From contig NC_087066.1 in assembly GCF_963678635.1 (NCBI RefSeq), positions 39,949,223-40,013,222 of the forward strand: a DNA stretch of 64,000 nucleotides, in the 5' to 3' direction. The notes beneath the pieces were generated by a model, which saw nothing but the letters and a program-made list of their open reading frames with translations, was not told the DNA's origin and did no database searches. Position 1 is the stretch's first letter, and each line of letters begins with the position of its first letter. This document shows, one piece after another, positions 39,218 to 49,900 of the stretch. The stretch is from Symsagittifera roscoffensis (taxonomy: Eukaryota > Xenacoelomorpha > Acoela > Convolutidae). Both the position numbers and the translations under genes were made by a program.

Positions 39218-40460
39218 AACTTACAACTCCTGAAAATAATTGATGACTTCACCAGGGCAATGGACAAACATGAAAATGTCGACATGATATACTTGAACTT
39301 CAAGAAAGCCTTCGATTCGGTACCACACAAAAGACTAATCGGAGTTCTTAGACAGTATGGAGTAACTGGAAGAACCTTGAACTCGATAACAGACTATCTT
39401 TCGGGACGACAACAGAGAGTGGTATTTAACGACTCAAGATCCTCATGGCAGCCAGTAAAAAGTGGAATACCTCAGAGTTCAGTACTCGGCCCAGTACTGT
39501 TTTTGATATACATCAACACAATTCCGGACAAAATGGTGTCAAAAATATATCTGTTTGCTGACAATGCGAAATTATACCGTCAAATCGAAGAAAAATCGGA
39601 TGTAACACGCATACATGAATATTTACAATCACTAGAAATTTGGTCAGGCCAAAGTCTTTTGTACTTTAATATCGACAAATGTGTTCACATGACAATAGTA
39701 ACCAAGAAATTGGATATGAAGAGGATTTATAAAGTCATTGGCGAAAACATTAAAGAAGTGCAACTCGAAAAAGACCTGGGTATCTGGCTTGACAACAAAC
39801 TGACATTCGAAACACACATCACTAAAAAAGCCAATAAGGCAAACGGTATGATAGCAGTAATTAAGAAAAGCTTCACTAAAGTCACGAAACAAGTATTTTT
39901 AAACATCTACAAATGCTTGATACGGCCACACCTTGAACTTGCGAACTTAATCTGGCACCCAAGGCTGATCAAGCATCAAAAGATCTTGGAAAACGTACAA
40001 AGAAGAGCGACGCGTCTAGTTAATGGTATGAAATATCTATCCCATTACGAACGCCTTAAAGAACTGAATCTATCATCGCTGGAATACAAAAGGAAAAGAG
40101 GGACACTGATAGAAATGTATATAATCTGCTATGGTTTTTATGATAAGAATGCCACTGCGGGACTATTCGAGCGGAATGATAAGGATTCTAGAGGTACGCA
40201 TGTAAAGTAGTAGTACGCAAAGCAAATCTAGAAATGCGAAAAAAATTCTTCACGATAAGGGCAGCTCTCGACTGGAACAATCGGCCACAGGAAACAGTGC
40301 AAAGCAAGACCATCGACGAATTCAAGTGGAAACTGGACAAACATTGAAAAGCGATTGGAATTGACATGTACGAATTCGAACGGAGAGGGGAAAAAAAATT
40401 GAAATGACCACAAGAGGCACTGCCTAATGGTCATGAAAACTTGACTTGACTTAACTAAAC
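39218..40460 (+). mobile_element. CR1-like LINE, 5'-truncated, with tail
   Basis: The ORF 39260-40210 (316 residues) covers the RT from the motif A region to the C-terminal domain. Key positions are altered: YLNFKKAFD (Asn for catalytic Asp), IPQSSVLGPVLF (Ser for Gly), FADN at 99-102 (Asn for Asp). Two stops at about 40208-40213 then interrupt the C-terminal region (FFTIRAALDWNNRP, FKWKLDKH). The 3' end carries a repeat-like tail, acttgacttgacttaact. The 5' end is cut inside the RT, as usual for target-primed integration. It lies in the sense opposite to the coding-like sequence on both sides. Confidence 0.85.
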
Positions 40461-40625
40461 AAGTCGGTCGTTACTTCCCTTCTGCAATACTTGATTGCCA
40501 ATATCTGCTGCCTCTTCGACTTCAAATAGTTTGTCAGCTCCTCTACACAGGCTGGGCGATAGTTGTTGGTTCTGTGGCTGCTAATGGTGTTGTTCAACAC
40601 GTCTGCCACACAATCACTATGAGTT
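40461..40625 (-). pseudogene. continuation of the minus-strand ORF beyond the LINE
   Basis: The minus strand has an open, protein-like frame here: DCVADVLNNTISSHRTNNYR and ELTNYLKSKRQQILAIKY. It lies immediately beyond the LINE tail and points towards the coiled-coil/PHD tract at 39216, so the LINE probably split one coding sequence. Confidence 0.5.
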
Positions 40626-41401
40626 CTACACTACTGAAACAAAATCTAATCATATATGTACCCATACAAATTTATGGCGTGAAATCCGTTTTGATTAGTT
40701 GATTTTCAATTATTTGTTCACTTTGACAGTGTTTTGATAGTTTTTGCCTTTTTACAATTTTTACTGGTGTACTAATATTTTTTTACTTCTATTTTTATTC
40801 CTAAACTGATGATTTTATTGATGTAATGATTTTATCTCAATTTGTTCAAACAATGAGTATCCAATGATTATCCAATGAGTAACTGATTTCATTTTGTAAC
40901 TCATTTTAATTCTACACTATTACTATATAATTAGTAGCAAAAAGTTCGGACAGACAGAATTAATTAAAATAAGCAATCAGTGCTTTTCGACGCTTTTTTG
41001 CATGCAAAATTTGAAGCCAAACAACCTTGAATTTTTTGTCAGACCAAGTTCGAAATGCGAGATCGTCGATTATCCAATAATTATGCTAGCCTAATTTTTG
41101 AATACTGCGAAGAACATGCAGATTTTACTATAAAACAGTTCGACGCTTCGGATGCAATTGCCCGCCGTGGTTATAGTCAAGTCAAGTTTTTTATGACCAT
41201 TAGGAAGTGCCTCTTGTGTTCATTTCAAGTGTTTTTTTCCTATCTCCGTTCGAATTCGTACATGTCAATTCCGGTGCGTATTCATAGGTTCCAAAATAAA
41301 AAATCAGTCCCATAGCTTCCAAAATAAAAAAGCAGTCGCATAAGTTCCAAATCTTTTCAATGGGCCAAAAGACTAAATTAGCCGAGTCTCGGTTTAAGGT
41401 C

Positions 41402-41450
41402 GCCGGTGGGCGCGCTACGCGCGCGTCGCCGCTTCGCGGCGATAACCGGC
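41402..41450. other. GC-rich three-stem cruciform sequence
   Basis: Outer stem gccggt (41402-41407) pairs with accggc (41445-41450). It encloses two perfect hairpins: gcgcgc-tac-gcgcgc (41410-41424) and tcgccgc-ttc-gcggcga (41426-41442). A compact cloverleaf-like fold on either strand, almost pure G+C in AT-rich DNA, inside the 856-bp element. Confidence 0.85.
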
Positions 41451-41468
41451 TCTAAATTTCGGGTTCTA

Positions 41469-41893
41469 GGACAACAAGCCGACGGGACTTCAAGCCGAAA
41501 TTAAAACTTTATAAGCACCTCAAAACACTAATTTATCATCTGTAAAACGTTGCTTTTCAAAAACTTAGGCATGTTTAGTCCATAATAAGCGTTAATCATG
41601 ACAATGCACAACTTTCTGATTGGCATCCGCTTATAAAATCATCCGGTTTTGAAATGCATAAATTATAAACATGAAAAATGCCTGCAACCATGTTTTTCTT
41701 TTCAACTTTCCGAAAATCATTTTGAGGCCTAATTTAATGAAAACGCCAATAAGGTGTAAAGAAAGATCATGAAATTCAGAAATTCTTCAAAAAAGTTTTC
41801 AAATTAATCATATTTCATGAGTTTTTAAGGAACTATTCGGCTTGAAGTCCCTAATTTTACGATTCGGCTTGAAGTCCCGTCGGCGTGATGTCC
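41469..41893. mobile_element. 425-bp inner TIR element
   Basis: Perfect 22-bp inverted arms at 41478-41499 and 41863-41884 (gacgggacttcaagccgaa). They extend imperfectly outwards to GGACA/TGTCC ends. A second partial copy of the right arm (ttcggcttgaagtccc) lies at 41836-41851. It is non-coding. It sits within the 856-bp element, so it is either a nested MITE or that element's internal fold-back. Confidence 0.8.
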
Positions 41894-42203
41894 GGCACCC
41901 TAAATTTCGTATAGAGTCCTACCCTTTGGTGGCAAGCTCGCAACACGTTGGCGCGGCTGCGGCGGTCACTATTCTGCAGCTTGAGTTAATGCTGGTTGAA
42001 CAGTAAACAATCGATCCATAAATTCGTTGGCTCAAATTTCAACCAATCAGAATTCAAGAAGATAAATTTTGGAACTTATGCGACTGATTTTTGGAACCTA
42101 TGAATGTTGGAACCTATGGAAATTCACCGTCAATTCCAATCGCTTTCCAATCTTTGTCCAGTTTCCACTTGAATTCGTCGGGTTATAGGTTTTCAGCAAA
42201 ATT

Positions 42204-42403
42204 GGGATCTACTTAACAATCTCCACCCCCTCCCCCCATTGTGTCATCTAAAGAATCTCCACCCCTGTAGATTTGCAATAGAGAATTGTATTTAAATTCG
42301 ATTTTTGCTGCATTCTGATTGGTCGAAAATTCGCTGCAAGTAATCTAATTAACAATCTCCCCCCCCCCCCTTTCTTGAAAGCGGGGATTGTTAAGTAGAT
42401 CCC
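42204..42403. mobile_element. 200-bp MITE with GGGATCTACTTAACAATC ends
   Basis: Left end gggatctacttaacaatctc and right end ggggattgttaagtagatcc (ending ccc at 42403) are inverted complements with one extra base. C-rich runs lie just inside both ends (42223-42240, 42358-42371). It is non-coding and lies within the outer TIR element but outside the 856-bp element. Confidence 0.8.
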
Positions 42404-42560
42404 GAAACTCTGCTTTATGGAATTTCGATGTTATGTTTATTTCAGTTTTAATTTCCGTTGATGTCTAGACAGTTGTTCTTTTTAATTACTTCTGTCTGTC
42501 CGAACTTTTTGCAACTCTCTATACTAATGCCTTGACTATTCTGTATAGTAATAAAAGTGT

Positions 42561-43122
42561 TTCTTCTTCAGGTAGTTTTTTTTCTTTTTTTTTCGGGAAA
42601 AATTTGAAAAGTGGTCCACTTCAAATTTTTTGGTTTGACTTTTGATTTCTATCTTATTTATTTCTATTCAAGATTATTTGCTGAAAAGAAGACAACCTAC
42701 ATTCTCATAGTACGAATCTGCAACGTGATTGACCTTGAGTTTCTCAGAGGAATGAAAATTTTATTTGTTTATCTAGTGTACTCAAATTAGGTTAGTTCAT
42801 CGAAAAAAGTGTGTCAATCATTGAGCTTCGCGCCAAAAAATATTCACGGAAAAATTGTTTGATTTTTTTTTTGGTTTTTTGAGTCGATTGACACTTTTCT
42901 CACTGTTCATTGGCTAGATTTTCTTTCAATAGCAGTGATAAGTAGCTAAGTTTCCGGCCTGTACTCTTCTTTTGCTAAAATCCGCTTATTGAAAGCCGCG
43001 TAAAAGTAATGAAACATCGATAAAAATAATGTTGAGCTCAAATGATATGAAGAATTTTTGTACTCATTTGCGCCTCACGATACTTTTTGCTAGATATATA
43101 GCTGTTCTTTTCAGTTTTTAAA
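42561..43122. other. upstream region of DCAF7
   Basis: AT-rich. ttcttttcag at 43105-43114, eight bases before the DCAF7 start codon, is a strong 3' splice site. It implies a 5'-UTR intron or a trans-splice acceptor. No core promoter element can be assigned. Confidence 0.45.
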
Positions 43123-44178
43123 ATGACCTCAGCAGACAACGACACCGTGAAGAGAAAGGAAATCTACAAGTATGAGGCACCTCTGGCCCTCTTCAGTATG
43201 AACTGGAGTAATAGACCAGACAAGAAGTTCCGACTTGCCCTTGGATCATTTATAGAAGAATATGCAAATAAAGTATACATAGTTCAACTCGATGAAGCTA
43301 CATCAGAGTTCAAAACTTTGGTGACTTTTGATCACCCATATCCAACGACGAAAATAATGTGGATTCCAGACGAGGGTTCTGCGCACCCAGATATTCTTGC
43401 GACGTCAGGCGACTATTTGAGAATTTGGAAGTGTTCAGAGCGAGATGATGCTACATCAGTGAAAAGCGAATGTTTATTGAACAATAATAAAAACTCCGAT
43501 TTTTGCGCTCCCCTGACATCTTTCGATTGGAATGAAACGGATCCGAATCTGATTGGGACTTCTAGCATCGACACAACCTGTACAATTTGGAACTTGGAAA
43601 CTAAACAGGTAATTGGCAAACATTCAGCTGCGCTCACAGGTCACGTGAGAACTCAACTGATTGCACATGACAAAGAAGTGTACGACATAGCTTTCAGCAA
43701 AATTGGAAGTGGTCGAGACATTTTTGCGTCTGTTGGCGCGGATGGTAGTGTCCGGTTGTTTGATCTGCGGCATTTAGAGCACTCAACCATTATATATGAA
43801 GACAGCGCACACAATCCGCTGCTTAGACTTGCTTTCAACAAGATGGATCACAACTACATCGGAACTATGACAATGGACAGTTCCGATCTGATCATTTTGG
43901 ATATCAGGGTTCCAGGAACACCTGTCGCGACGTTGAAAAACCACAGAGCATGCATCAATGGTCTAGCTTGGGCGCCCCATTCTTCGATTCATATTTGCAC
44001 AGCAGCTGATGATCATCAGGCGCTGATCTGGGACGTCGGACAGATGCCGAGAAACATCGAAGATCCCATTCTTGCCTACACAGCTGACGGAGAGGTCAAT
44101 CAAGTTCAATGGGCTTCATCTCAGCCCGACTGGATTGCAATCTGTTACAATAACTGCTTGGAAATTTTGAGAGTGTAG
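43123..44178 (+). CDS. DCAF7: DCAF7/WDR68 WD40-repeat protein
   Basis: Intact single-exon ORF of 351 residues, close to the usual length of about 342. Recognised from near-invariant segments: KRKEIYKYEAP, HPYPTTKIMWIPD, LLNNNKNSDFCAPLTSFDWN, GTSSIDTTCTIW, TQLIAHDKEVYDIAF, GADGSVRLFDLRHLEHSTII, NHRACINGLAWAPHSS, CTAADDHQALIWD and the C-terminal WIAICYNNCLEILRV. The protein folds as a WD40 propeller and acts as an adaptor for DYRK1A/HIPK2-type kinases and as a substrate receptor associated with DDB1-CUL4, in nucleus and cytoplasm (family knowledge). The N-terminus is a few residues longer than in vertebrates. The coding region has no intron; a good acceptor lies just upstream of the ATG. The first ATG in frame is chosen because similarity begins about ten residues later. 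Balanced codon use and full length indicate a functional gene. Confidence 0.97.
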   Translation: MTSADNDTVKRKEIYKYEAPLALFSMNWSNRPDKKFRLALGSFIEEYANKVYIVQLDEATSEFKTLVTFDHPYPTTKIMWIPDEGSAHPDILATSGDYLRIWKCSERDDATSVKSECLLNNNKNSDFCAPLTSFDWNETDPNLIGTSSIDTTCTIWNLETKQVIGKHSAALTGHVRTQLIAHDKEVYDIAFSKIGSGRDIFASVGADGSVRLFDLRHLEHSTIIYEDSAHNPLLRLAFNKMDHNYIGTMTMDSSDLIILDIRVPGTPVATLKNHRACINGLAWAPHSSIHICTAADDHQALIWDVGQMPRNIEDPILAYTADGEVNQVQWASSQPDWIAICYNNCLEILRV

Positions 44179-45793
44179 TTCACAAGATAAGACTTATTTA
44201 TTGGGTTGAAGTACCAAAAATGTGCATCTCAATATGGCTGCAGGCCCGTGGCACGTAGATGCGAAGGGGCGTTTGAGTTCTGTTTTCAAATACCTCCAAA
44301 CTCAAGTAGTTTTTACTAAATAATTTGATAACTCAAAGTTGATATGTTTTTAGAATTAAATTCCTTAGTAGTTATCATTTTGTATTAGGTTACATACCGT
44401 AGGTTTGAAAGCTTAAGAGCTCTCGGCGGGTAGTTGCTTAATCACCTGCTAGAGGAAAAAAAATTGGAGGAAAATGGGCTTCACAGAGCAAGTGTAATGT
44501 ATAACTAATTTTTTGACTCCTTACACAACTGAAGTGGGTGTTACAGCATTAAGCATTCTTTGAATTTAAGTATCAAGTGTTCCTGCGTAGTTGTTCTTAC
44601 AGTACTTTGAGGTAATGCCATTAATAGGAGTGTAGAATCTTGTCAAAAAAACGACCACCAGAAGTTAAAAAATCATCCATTCATCTATGCATCTATCTAT
44701 CTATACATTATTTAATTGGCGTTTAAAGAAGTCCCTATGTTGACATATTTGAGATTTTTGAACGTATAATTTTTGCATGTTTAACGAAAGATTTTTTGCG
44801 CGTTTAAGCTATATCGTATATTGTAATGCTTGAAAATTTTCACTTGGCACATGTTTAAGACGTCGCTATGTTGGATCAATGTTGAAATAAAAACGTTATC
44901 GGCAATACTGCCATCATCAGTTATCTAGAACAGGAAAAATTTTAAATGCACATCGCTATGTTGGTCTGTTAAATGGCCAAAAGATTGAAAGCGTTGAAGT
45001 TTTTACTCAAGTCGGCGTTTTAAAATCTGTTGCAGGGCGAGTGCTTTAACTCTACACTTTTTCTATATTCGAAAGGTAAAACTATCAAATTTTTGTTTCA
45101 CAATTGATCGAACAAAATGTTCTTTTTCTCAAGCTTATAGATATAAAACAAAAATTAACGGAAATTTAAACTCTCAACCCTGTATTGGTGTGCTGTCGGG
45201 GTACACTCAAGGATTGCAGTTTTCGCTGCAAATGTGATCTTTTTCTGATTTTTCCTTTTTTGTTTCAAAACACTTGAAATAAAAAACTAACCGATCTTAA
45301 ACTTCTCATATTAGTCTTTTACTATCAGTGTCCAAATCAGGTGGTACTGTCAGGGCCTATAATTTTTTCTGTTCGTTTTTTTTGTTTTAGATATATGGCA
45401 TTTCTCATGATTTTTTCAATACTTCAAAAAAAAAAGAAACGTAGATTTAAAAACAAGTAATATAACTTGAAGTCCTTAACCCTATGGTGGGAAGCTACCA
45501 GGGAACAATATAGGATAGAAAATCTGCACTCTTATTTAATCTGCTCAAATCATTTTGCTTTCGCGATATGGCGTTTTTATGAAAAAAACTTCCTGATAGA
45601 TGAGCCCAGTTTATCTTCACGGTTGCATTAAATTAGGGTCACTTGAATATCACTGTTTTTGTACAAGTTTTAGGGGGCTATTTTTTAACGTTCAACGATC
45701 TATTCGAAGCACCGTAGATGCGAGTCATGCGCTAGTCGAGTTAGTTTGGCTCGTCTAAATATATGCAATTATGCGAATTCTATGTCGATGGAA
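44179..45793. other. intergenic, downstream of DCAF7
   Basis: No gene supported. There are short simple repeats (ctatctatctat near 44693-44704) and several words with gtcgctatgttgg (44830-44960) that recur loosely. The DCAF7 3' UTR should lie at the start. Confidence 0.4.
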
Positions 45794-45881
45794 CTTCTCT
45801 GTCAAACTCTGGCGCTCGAAGATTCAGGAGTGCCCCGCCGACCCCGTTTGAACGGGATAAGGCGGCAATGATGATGAACTC
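45794..45881 (+). mobile_element. short 5'-truncated LINE/SINE 3' tail with 11-bp target duplication
   Basis: Ends with the hairpin-like cgtttgaacgggataaggcg and an (atg)3 run, a common arrangement at the 3' ends of several arthropod and other invertebrate LINEs. It is flanked by direct copies of TGTCGATGGAA (45783-45793 and 45882-45892). The duplication and simple-repeat tail mark target-primed insertion. The family cannot be named. Confidence 0.75.
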
Positions 45882-45892
45882 TGTCGATGGAA

Positions 45893-46654
45893 GTGACTCA
45901 CCTTGTACTACTTAGATAGACGTACGGTGAACGTGGCATTTATTATAAGAACAATGTCATTTGTCGTGGAACATCAGGATTTACTCTCGACCACTCGCGG
46001 TGTTTTCTGATTCGTTTCTTTTTCAGTCAATTTGACTGCCTTAAGGAAAGCTCGTAAGAGTTCAAATGTGGTATTATATCAAAGCATTATTGGTCGTGAT
46101 TCGGAATCTAAATAATTGAAAACAATTAGAAACTAATCTTGAATCAGCCTACCTGCATATTTTTAGCCATTTCAAAAGTTCTGTCAATTGCGCGGATGTG
46201 GGAAAAAATTATCGCTTAAATTCTTTATTTTTTGCATAAGATATTTTTGCCATTGTTGTTTGTCAAATTAGTTTTCCGAATACTTTGTTTACGGGTTTGT
46301 CTGTTCTTGTCGCTTGATTTGAGGATTGCCATAAATTCGTCGTCACAAATAACTAATTTTCCGAATTTATAACGACTGCCTTCATAGATAAATCGAACCT
46401 TTGTGCACTTCACTGAAAGACAGTTTTTGATTTCTTTCATTTTCAAACCGATCTTGGAACCAATGTTTTTTTTTTCAATTGTTAAGATGGTTTTGTGCGT
46501 CAATGTGGAAAATCCTTGTTTGATTCTTGAAGCCAGCACCGAGTTTTGTTGTTATGGATTTTCTTGGATACTTATAGGTAGATTTTTTGTCAGATTAATG
46601 ATTTTGTCCCAATTTTTGCCGGCTTACTGGCCTTGTAATTTTTGGTAGATTTTT
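45893..46654. other. intergenic with one uncertain minus-strand ORF
   Basis: A minus-strand frame, 46539-46225 (104 codons, non-ATG at its open end), encodes a Lys-rich peptide with GSRYKFGKLVICDDEFMAIL. It has no domain I recognise and no support beyond being open. It might be an exon or part of the repeat that follows. Confidence 0.3.
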
Positions 46655-47509
46655 CAGTGCTTTTGTTTAATCTCTCAGAGGGTAAAAATTGTTAGAAAAG
46701 AAATTTTATTTGCACTTGAAAAAATTGTATTCAATTTTCAGTTTTTTCGGGCGCAAGGGGTCTTATCTATTTTTTAAAAGGATAAGTGCGTGGAATTGGT
46801 TTTAGGTTTTTGGTGCGTTTAGGATTGATCAATTTTATTTGAAGTTGACTCAACTTCATGGTAAAGCGTATTGTTTTTCTTGTGTCAAATTTTGTTTCGA
46901 AAAACAGGTCAAATTGGTCTTGACTGTTTTGTCAACAAAGATATGCGGCGATTCATTAGTGTGTTTTTTTTTCTGGCTGAAATTTTGAGAAGTTTGGTGA
47001 TTTTCTATTTTCTTTAAGGGCATTTGTCTTTTTTATTGTTGTTTTTATTGATGTAGTCGCGTTCTCTTAACCTTACGTATCAAGTTCATATTTGAGCATT
47101 CAATTTTTTAGTTCATTCAATTTTTTATTTTTTTTTTATTCAATTTTTATTTCTTTTCTCAATTATTATTTTTTAAATTTTGGTCTTAATTTATGGCAAA
47201 AGTTCCTGCTGATGTTTATAGCCAATTGTTTCTTTAGGATATGCTGTTTGTTTGGTTGCAAGATTTTGAGCAAAGTTTTTCAGTACATTTAGGAACCTAT
47301 AGATCTGGATTTTTTGATCAAGTTTGTTTTGTCAATAAATGGAATTTATGTATCTCTTGTCCTTCTGTGTTAGGGCATTGTTATTGATAACATTTGCATT
47401 GAAGTGTTTAAAAGTTATTTTCAGCGTACAATTTTTTCAACAGAATTTCAAGTTTTCACTTTTTGTTTGAGACATCATCTTTTGATTTTGTACTGCAAGG
47501 ACGATATCG
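46655..47509 (+). repeat. T-rich repeat block, copy 2 (left part)
   Basis: Homologous to 30880-31655, and at 47488-47509 to the gcaaggacgatattgactc words at 32011 and 34375. Interrupted by the LINE at 47510. Confidence 0.75.
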
Positions 47510-49262
47510 ACTCTGCAGGTCGGTGATTATCCCCATCCTGAAAAAGGAAAAACCTGCCTCCGAGGTGAAGAGTTACAGGCCATTCTCCCTGCTGAGTAGC
47601 ATCTCCAAGACTGCCGAAGCTCTTGTGACCAGAAGACTCAAAAAATGGGCAGAAGAAGAACATGTCATCCCTGACGAGCAGAGCAGTCAGGCTTTCAGAC
47701 TAAACGATCGACACTCGACGCCATTGCCAACATTGCGCAGACCGCCATGGACAATCTACAACAGAAGAAACGCACACTCATGGTTGCGATCGATTTCAAA
47801 GCTGCTTTTGACCGTATCTGGAAAAGTGGCCTTCTCAGAGATCTCGCGCAGAGGGGCCTCTCTAGCCGTTGCATCCGCTGGCTCAAAGCCTTCTTGAGTG
47901 ATAGAAGGGCTGCGGTGAAATGGAACAACAGGGTCAGTAAGTACAGAGTGTTTAAACAGGGTGTACCACAGGGGAGTCCCTTGTCGCCTCTCCTCTTTTG
48001 TCTCGCCACAGCGCTCCTGCCCAAGACTGTCCTCGAGGCTGCCCCGGACACAGAGGTGGACCAGTTTGCGGATGATTTCACGTTGTGCACCGAAGGAGAC
48101 ACTCCCGAAGAAGCAGCAGGAAAGATGCAACCGGCCCTTGACGCAGTGACAAACTGGGCGAAACACAACAAGATGGAGATCAGCGTTGACAAAACGCAAG
48201 CGCTCATTGTCTCCCTGGATCCAAGGGAGACAGCAGGAAAAGCGCAACCGGATGTACTGCTGGACAACATCACAGCACCTTACACCGGAGTGAAGAAACC
48301 AGGACCTGTCGTGTTGGGCGTCACCTTCGACAGCCAGATGAGGTTTGGCTTCCAAGCAGATTATGCGAAGAAGAAGCTCAATCAGCGCATTTACATCTTA
48401 CAAGCGCTGTCTGGTAGAAAGTGGGGCTTCACAGGAGTCGAGCTGAAACAGTTGTGGACAAGCTACGCCAGACCTGGAGGACTTTACGCCGTCGGAGTCT
48501 GGGGAAGTTTTCTGAGCAAGACACATCTGTCGAAACTCGAAGTATGCAACAACAAAGCGGCCAGGTTGATTACTGGAGCGCCAAGAGGTTCCGCAGCAGT
48601 CCAAACTTGCGCCGAAGCCGGGTTACCACCCTTAACTCAGGTGATTCAGGAGGAGGCAGCAACACTGCTTCACAAGTACCAGAGACTTCCAGAAGACCAC
48701 TACCTGCACAGACTAGGACTGGGAGAAAGAAGACCAAGACTAAAGTCGAAAGGAGAAGACGGTATGAGACCAGATTGGCGAGGGACAGCAAGGAAAAGAC
48801 TCGACAGAATCGGACCAAACCAAGATGTGCGTGAACAGCTGAAACAACAAAGAGAAGAACTAAGAACCGAACACTACAACCAAGTAACACCAGAAACAAA
48901 TTTTCACCGAAGGGCAACAAAGGGCATACCACTCCCCCACGACACGAACAGAACCAGAGAAGACGAGATAACTCTGCACCAACTGAGATTAAACCGTTTT
49001 CCATATCTCCAACAAACTCTCCATCGTTTTGGGAAGGCAGACAGCCCAAACTGCCTTGAGTGCAACGAAGAAGTCGAAGAAACAAGTGAGCACTTCCTCC
49101 TTCAATGCCCACGATGGACAGAAGAAAGACATCAACACCTAGGCCACGAACCAACAGAACTTCAACTTCAGGATGCGCCCGCAAATATCTTATCATTTCT
49201 TCAAAGCACTGGTCGGAAACGACCCCCTAATCTGTGAAGAGGGCTCACAGAGCAACAACTGC
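47510..49262 (+). mobile_element. GC-rich Jockey/R1-group LINE, 5'-truncated
   Basis: Starts inside the RT (SVIIPILKKEK, YRPFSLLSS) in one frame (47463-47897). A small indel near 47695-47704 shifts to the frame of the 47747-49237 ORF (496 residues). That ORF has AIDFKAAFD, GVPQGSPLSPLLF (72-84) and an intact FADD box (107-110), then a helical region and a C-terminal CX2CX9HX4C zinc knuckle (C436, C439, H449, C454). It encodes the reverse transcriptase that copies the element at its target. Its GC-rich composition contrasts with the AT-rich flanks. It interrupts an older repeat, and ctgca occurs at both junctions (47513, 49257), a possible short target duplication. It is inactive because of truncation and the frameshift. 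Long minus-strand frames here are shadows. Confidence 0.88.
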
Positions 49263-49510
49263 AATCATTTTTGTTAAAGATCGAGTAATTTCAAATAAGG
49301 CGAGCTATTTAGTCATCGAAATTCCCGATAATGACCCAAATTTCAACACTTCATATTTGATATTGGCATTCTTGAAGTGTCTTGACAAAAACTATTCGAG
49401 ACCAATTAAAGGACAATCGGAATTCCGTCTTGCTCTTCCTTATATCAAAGAAAGTGACGGAATGTTAATGCGTGGTGGACTTTTTATTCGGATCTTTTTT
49501 TGACTTTTCA
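49263..49510 (+). repeat. repeat block copy 2 (right part, after the LINE)
   Basis: Resumes the repeat interrupted at 47509: tcatttttgttaaagatcga matches tcatttttgttagaaatcga at 32065, and the ttgatattggcattcttgaa region matches 32291-32312. It ends near tttttattcgg. Confidence 0.75.
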
Positions 49511-49539
49511 TCTAAGAGTTTCAACGGATATTTTTAATA

Positions 49540-49900
49540 CCACTTAAACGACAGCTTTGCGTTGAGCTCTCATAAAAAAGATATTTTACCCTTAATAGTT
49601 TTTGCAAAATTACTGCTGCTTGAAAATCGCAAATTTGGGATAATTAACCCACGGTATATCGGTCCTTATCACGCGTAAGCGGCGAATGTATTCATTCCAA
49701 TTTGAACTTTGGCAAGCATTTGGGTCGCATTAATACGTTACCAGAATTTGAATTCATCTTATCCCATACGGGCGGGGAATTGAAAAAACGAAGATTTTTC
49801 TTTTTTTTGAAAACCCAATGTTTTTATTGGAAATTTTTTGCAATAATCAATAAAACACAGAACATGCAGTGCTTCGTTCTATTATGAGCAGTCTGGCTTA
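49540..49900 (+). mobile_element. GTTCCGACT MITE family, strongly diverged partial copy
   Basis: Retains gggataattaacccacggta, cacgcgtaagcgg and a decayed end (tgcagtgcttcgttctatta, tgagcagtctggctt). The left end is not identifiable. Confidence 0.5.

Larger units (their letters stand above)
41273..42128. mobile_element. 856-bp TIR element with 9-bp target duplication
   Basis: Begins GGTGCGTATTCATAGGTTCC and ends with the inverted counterpart, ggaacctatggaaattcacc; catagggttcc-like and atcagtcgcataagttccaa words recur inverted near both ends. It is flanked by direct copies of GTCAATTCC (41264-41272 and 42129-42137). The uninterrupted LINE copy has this sequence once (complement at 40357-40365), which proves both the duplication and the boundaries. 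A 9-bp duplication is typical of Mutator-like elements, but no transposase is present to confirm this. Confidence 0.9.
41178..42181 (-). mobile_element. CR1-like LINE 3' end, reverse-oriented, split
   Basis: 41178-41272 plus 42138-42181 together match, in reverse complement, the 3' end of the LINE at 39218-40460 (about 40315-40460). They include the agtcaagtcaag tail and gaattcgtacatgtcaattc. The two parts are separated by the 856-bp insertion. Confidence 0.85.
40914..42560. mobile_element. outer TIR element (about 1.65 kb) hosting nested insertions
   Basis: Arms of 33 bp at 40937-40969 and 42480-42512 are inverted complements with one mismatch (gcaaaaagttcggacagaca...). Outside them tattactata (40918) and tatagtaata (42544) also pair, and the ends read ACACT / AGTGT, flanked by ttct on both sides, a possible 4-bp target duplication. 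Much of the interior is later insertions. A short frame at 41055-41186 (NYASLIFEYCEEHADFTIKQ) might be a remnant of its own coding sequence. Confidence 0.7.
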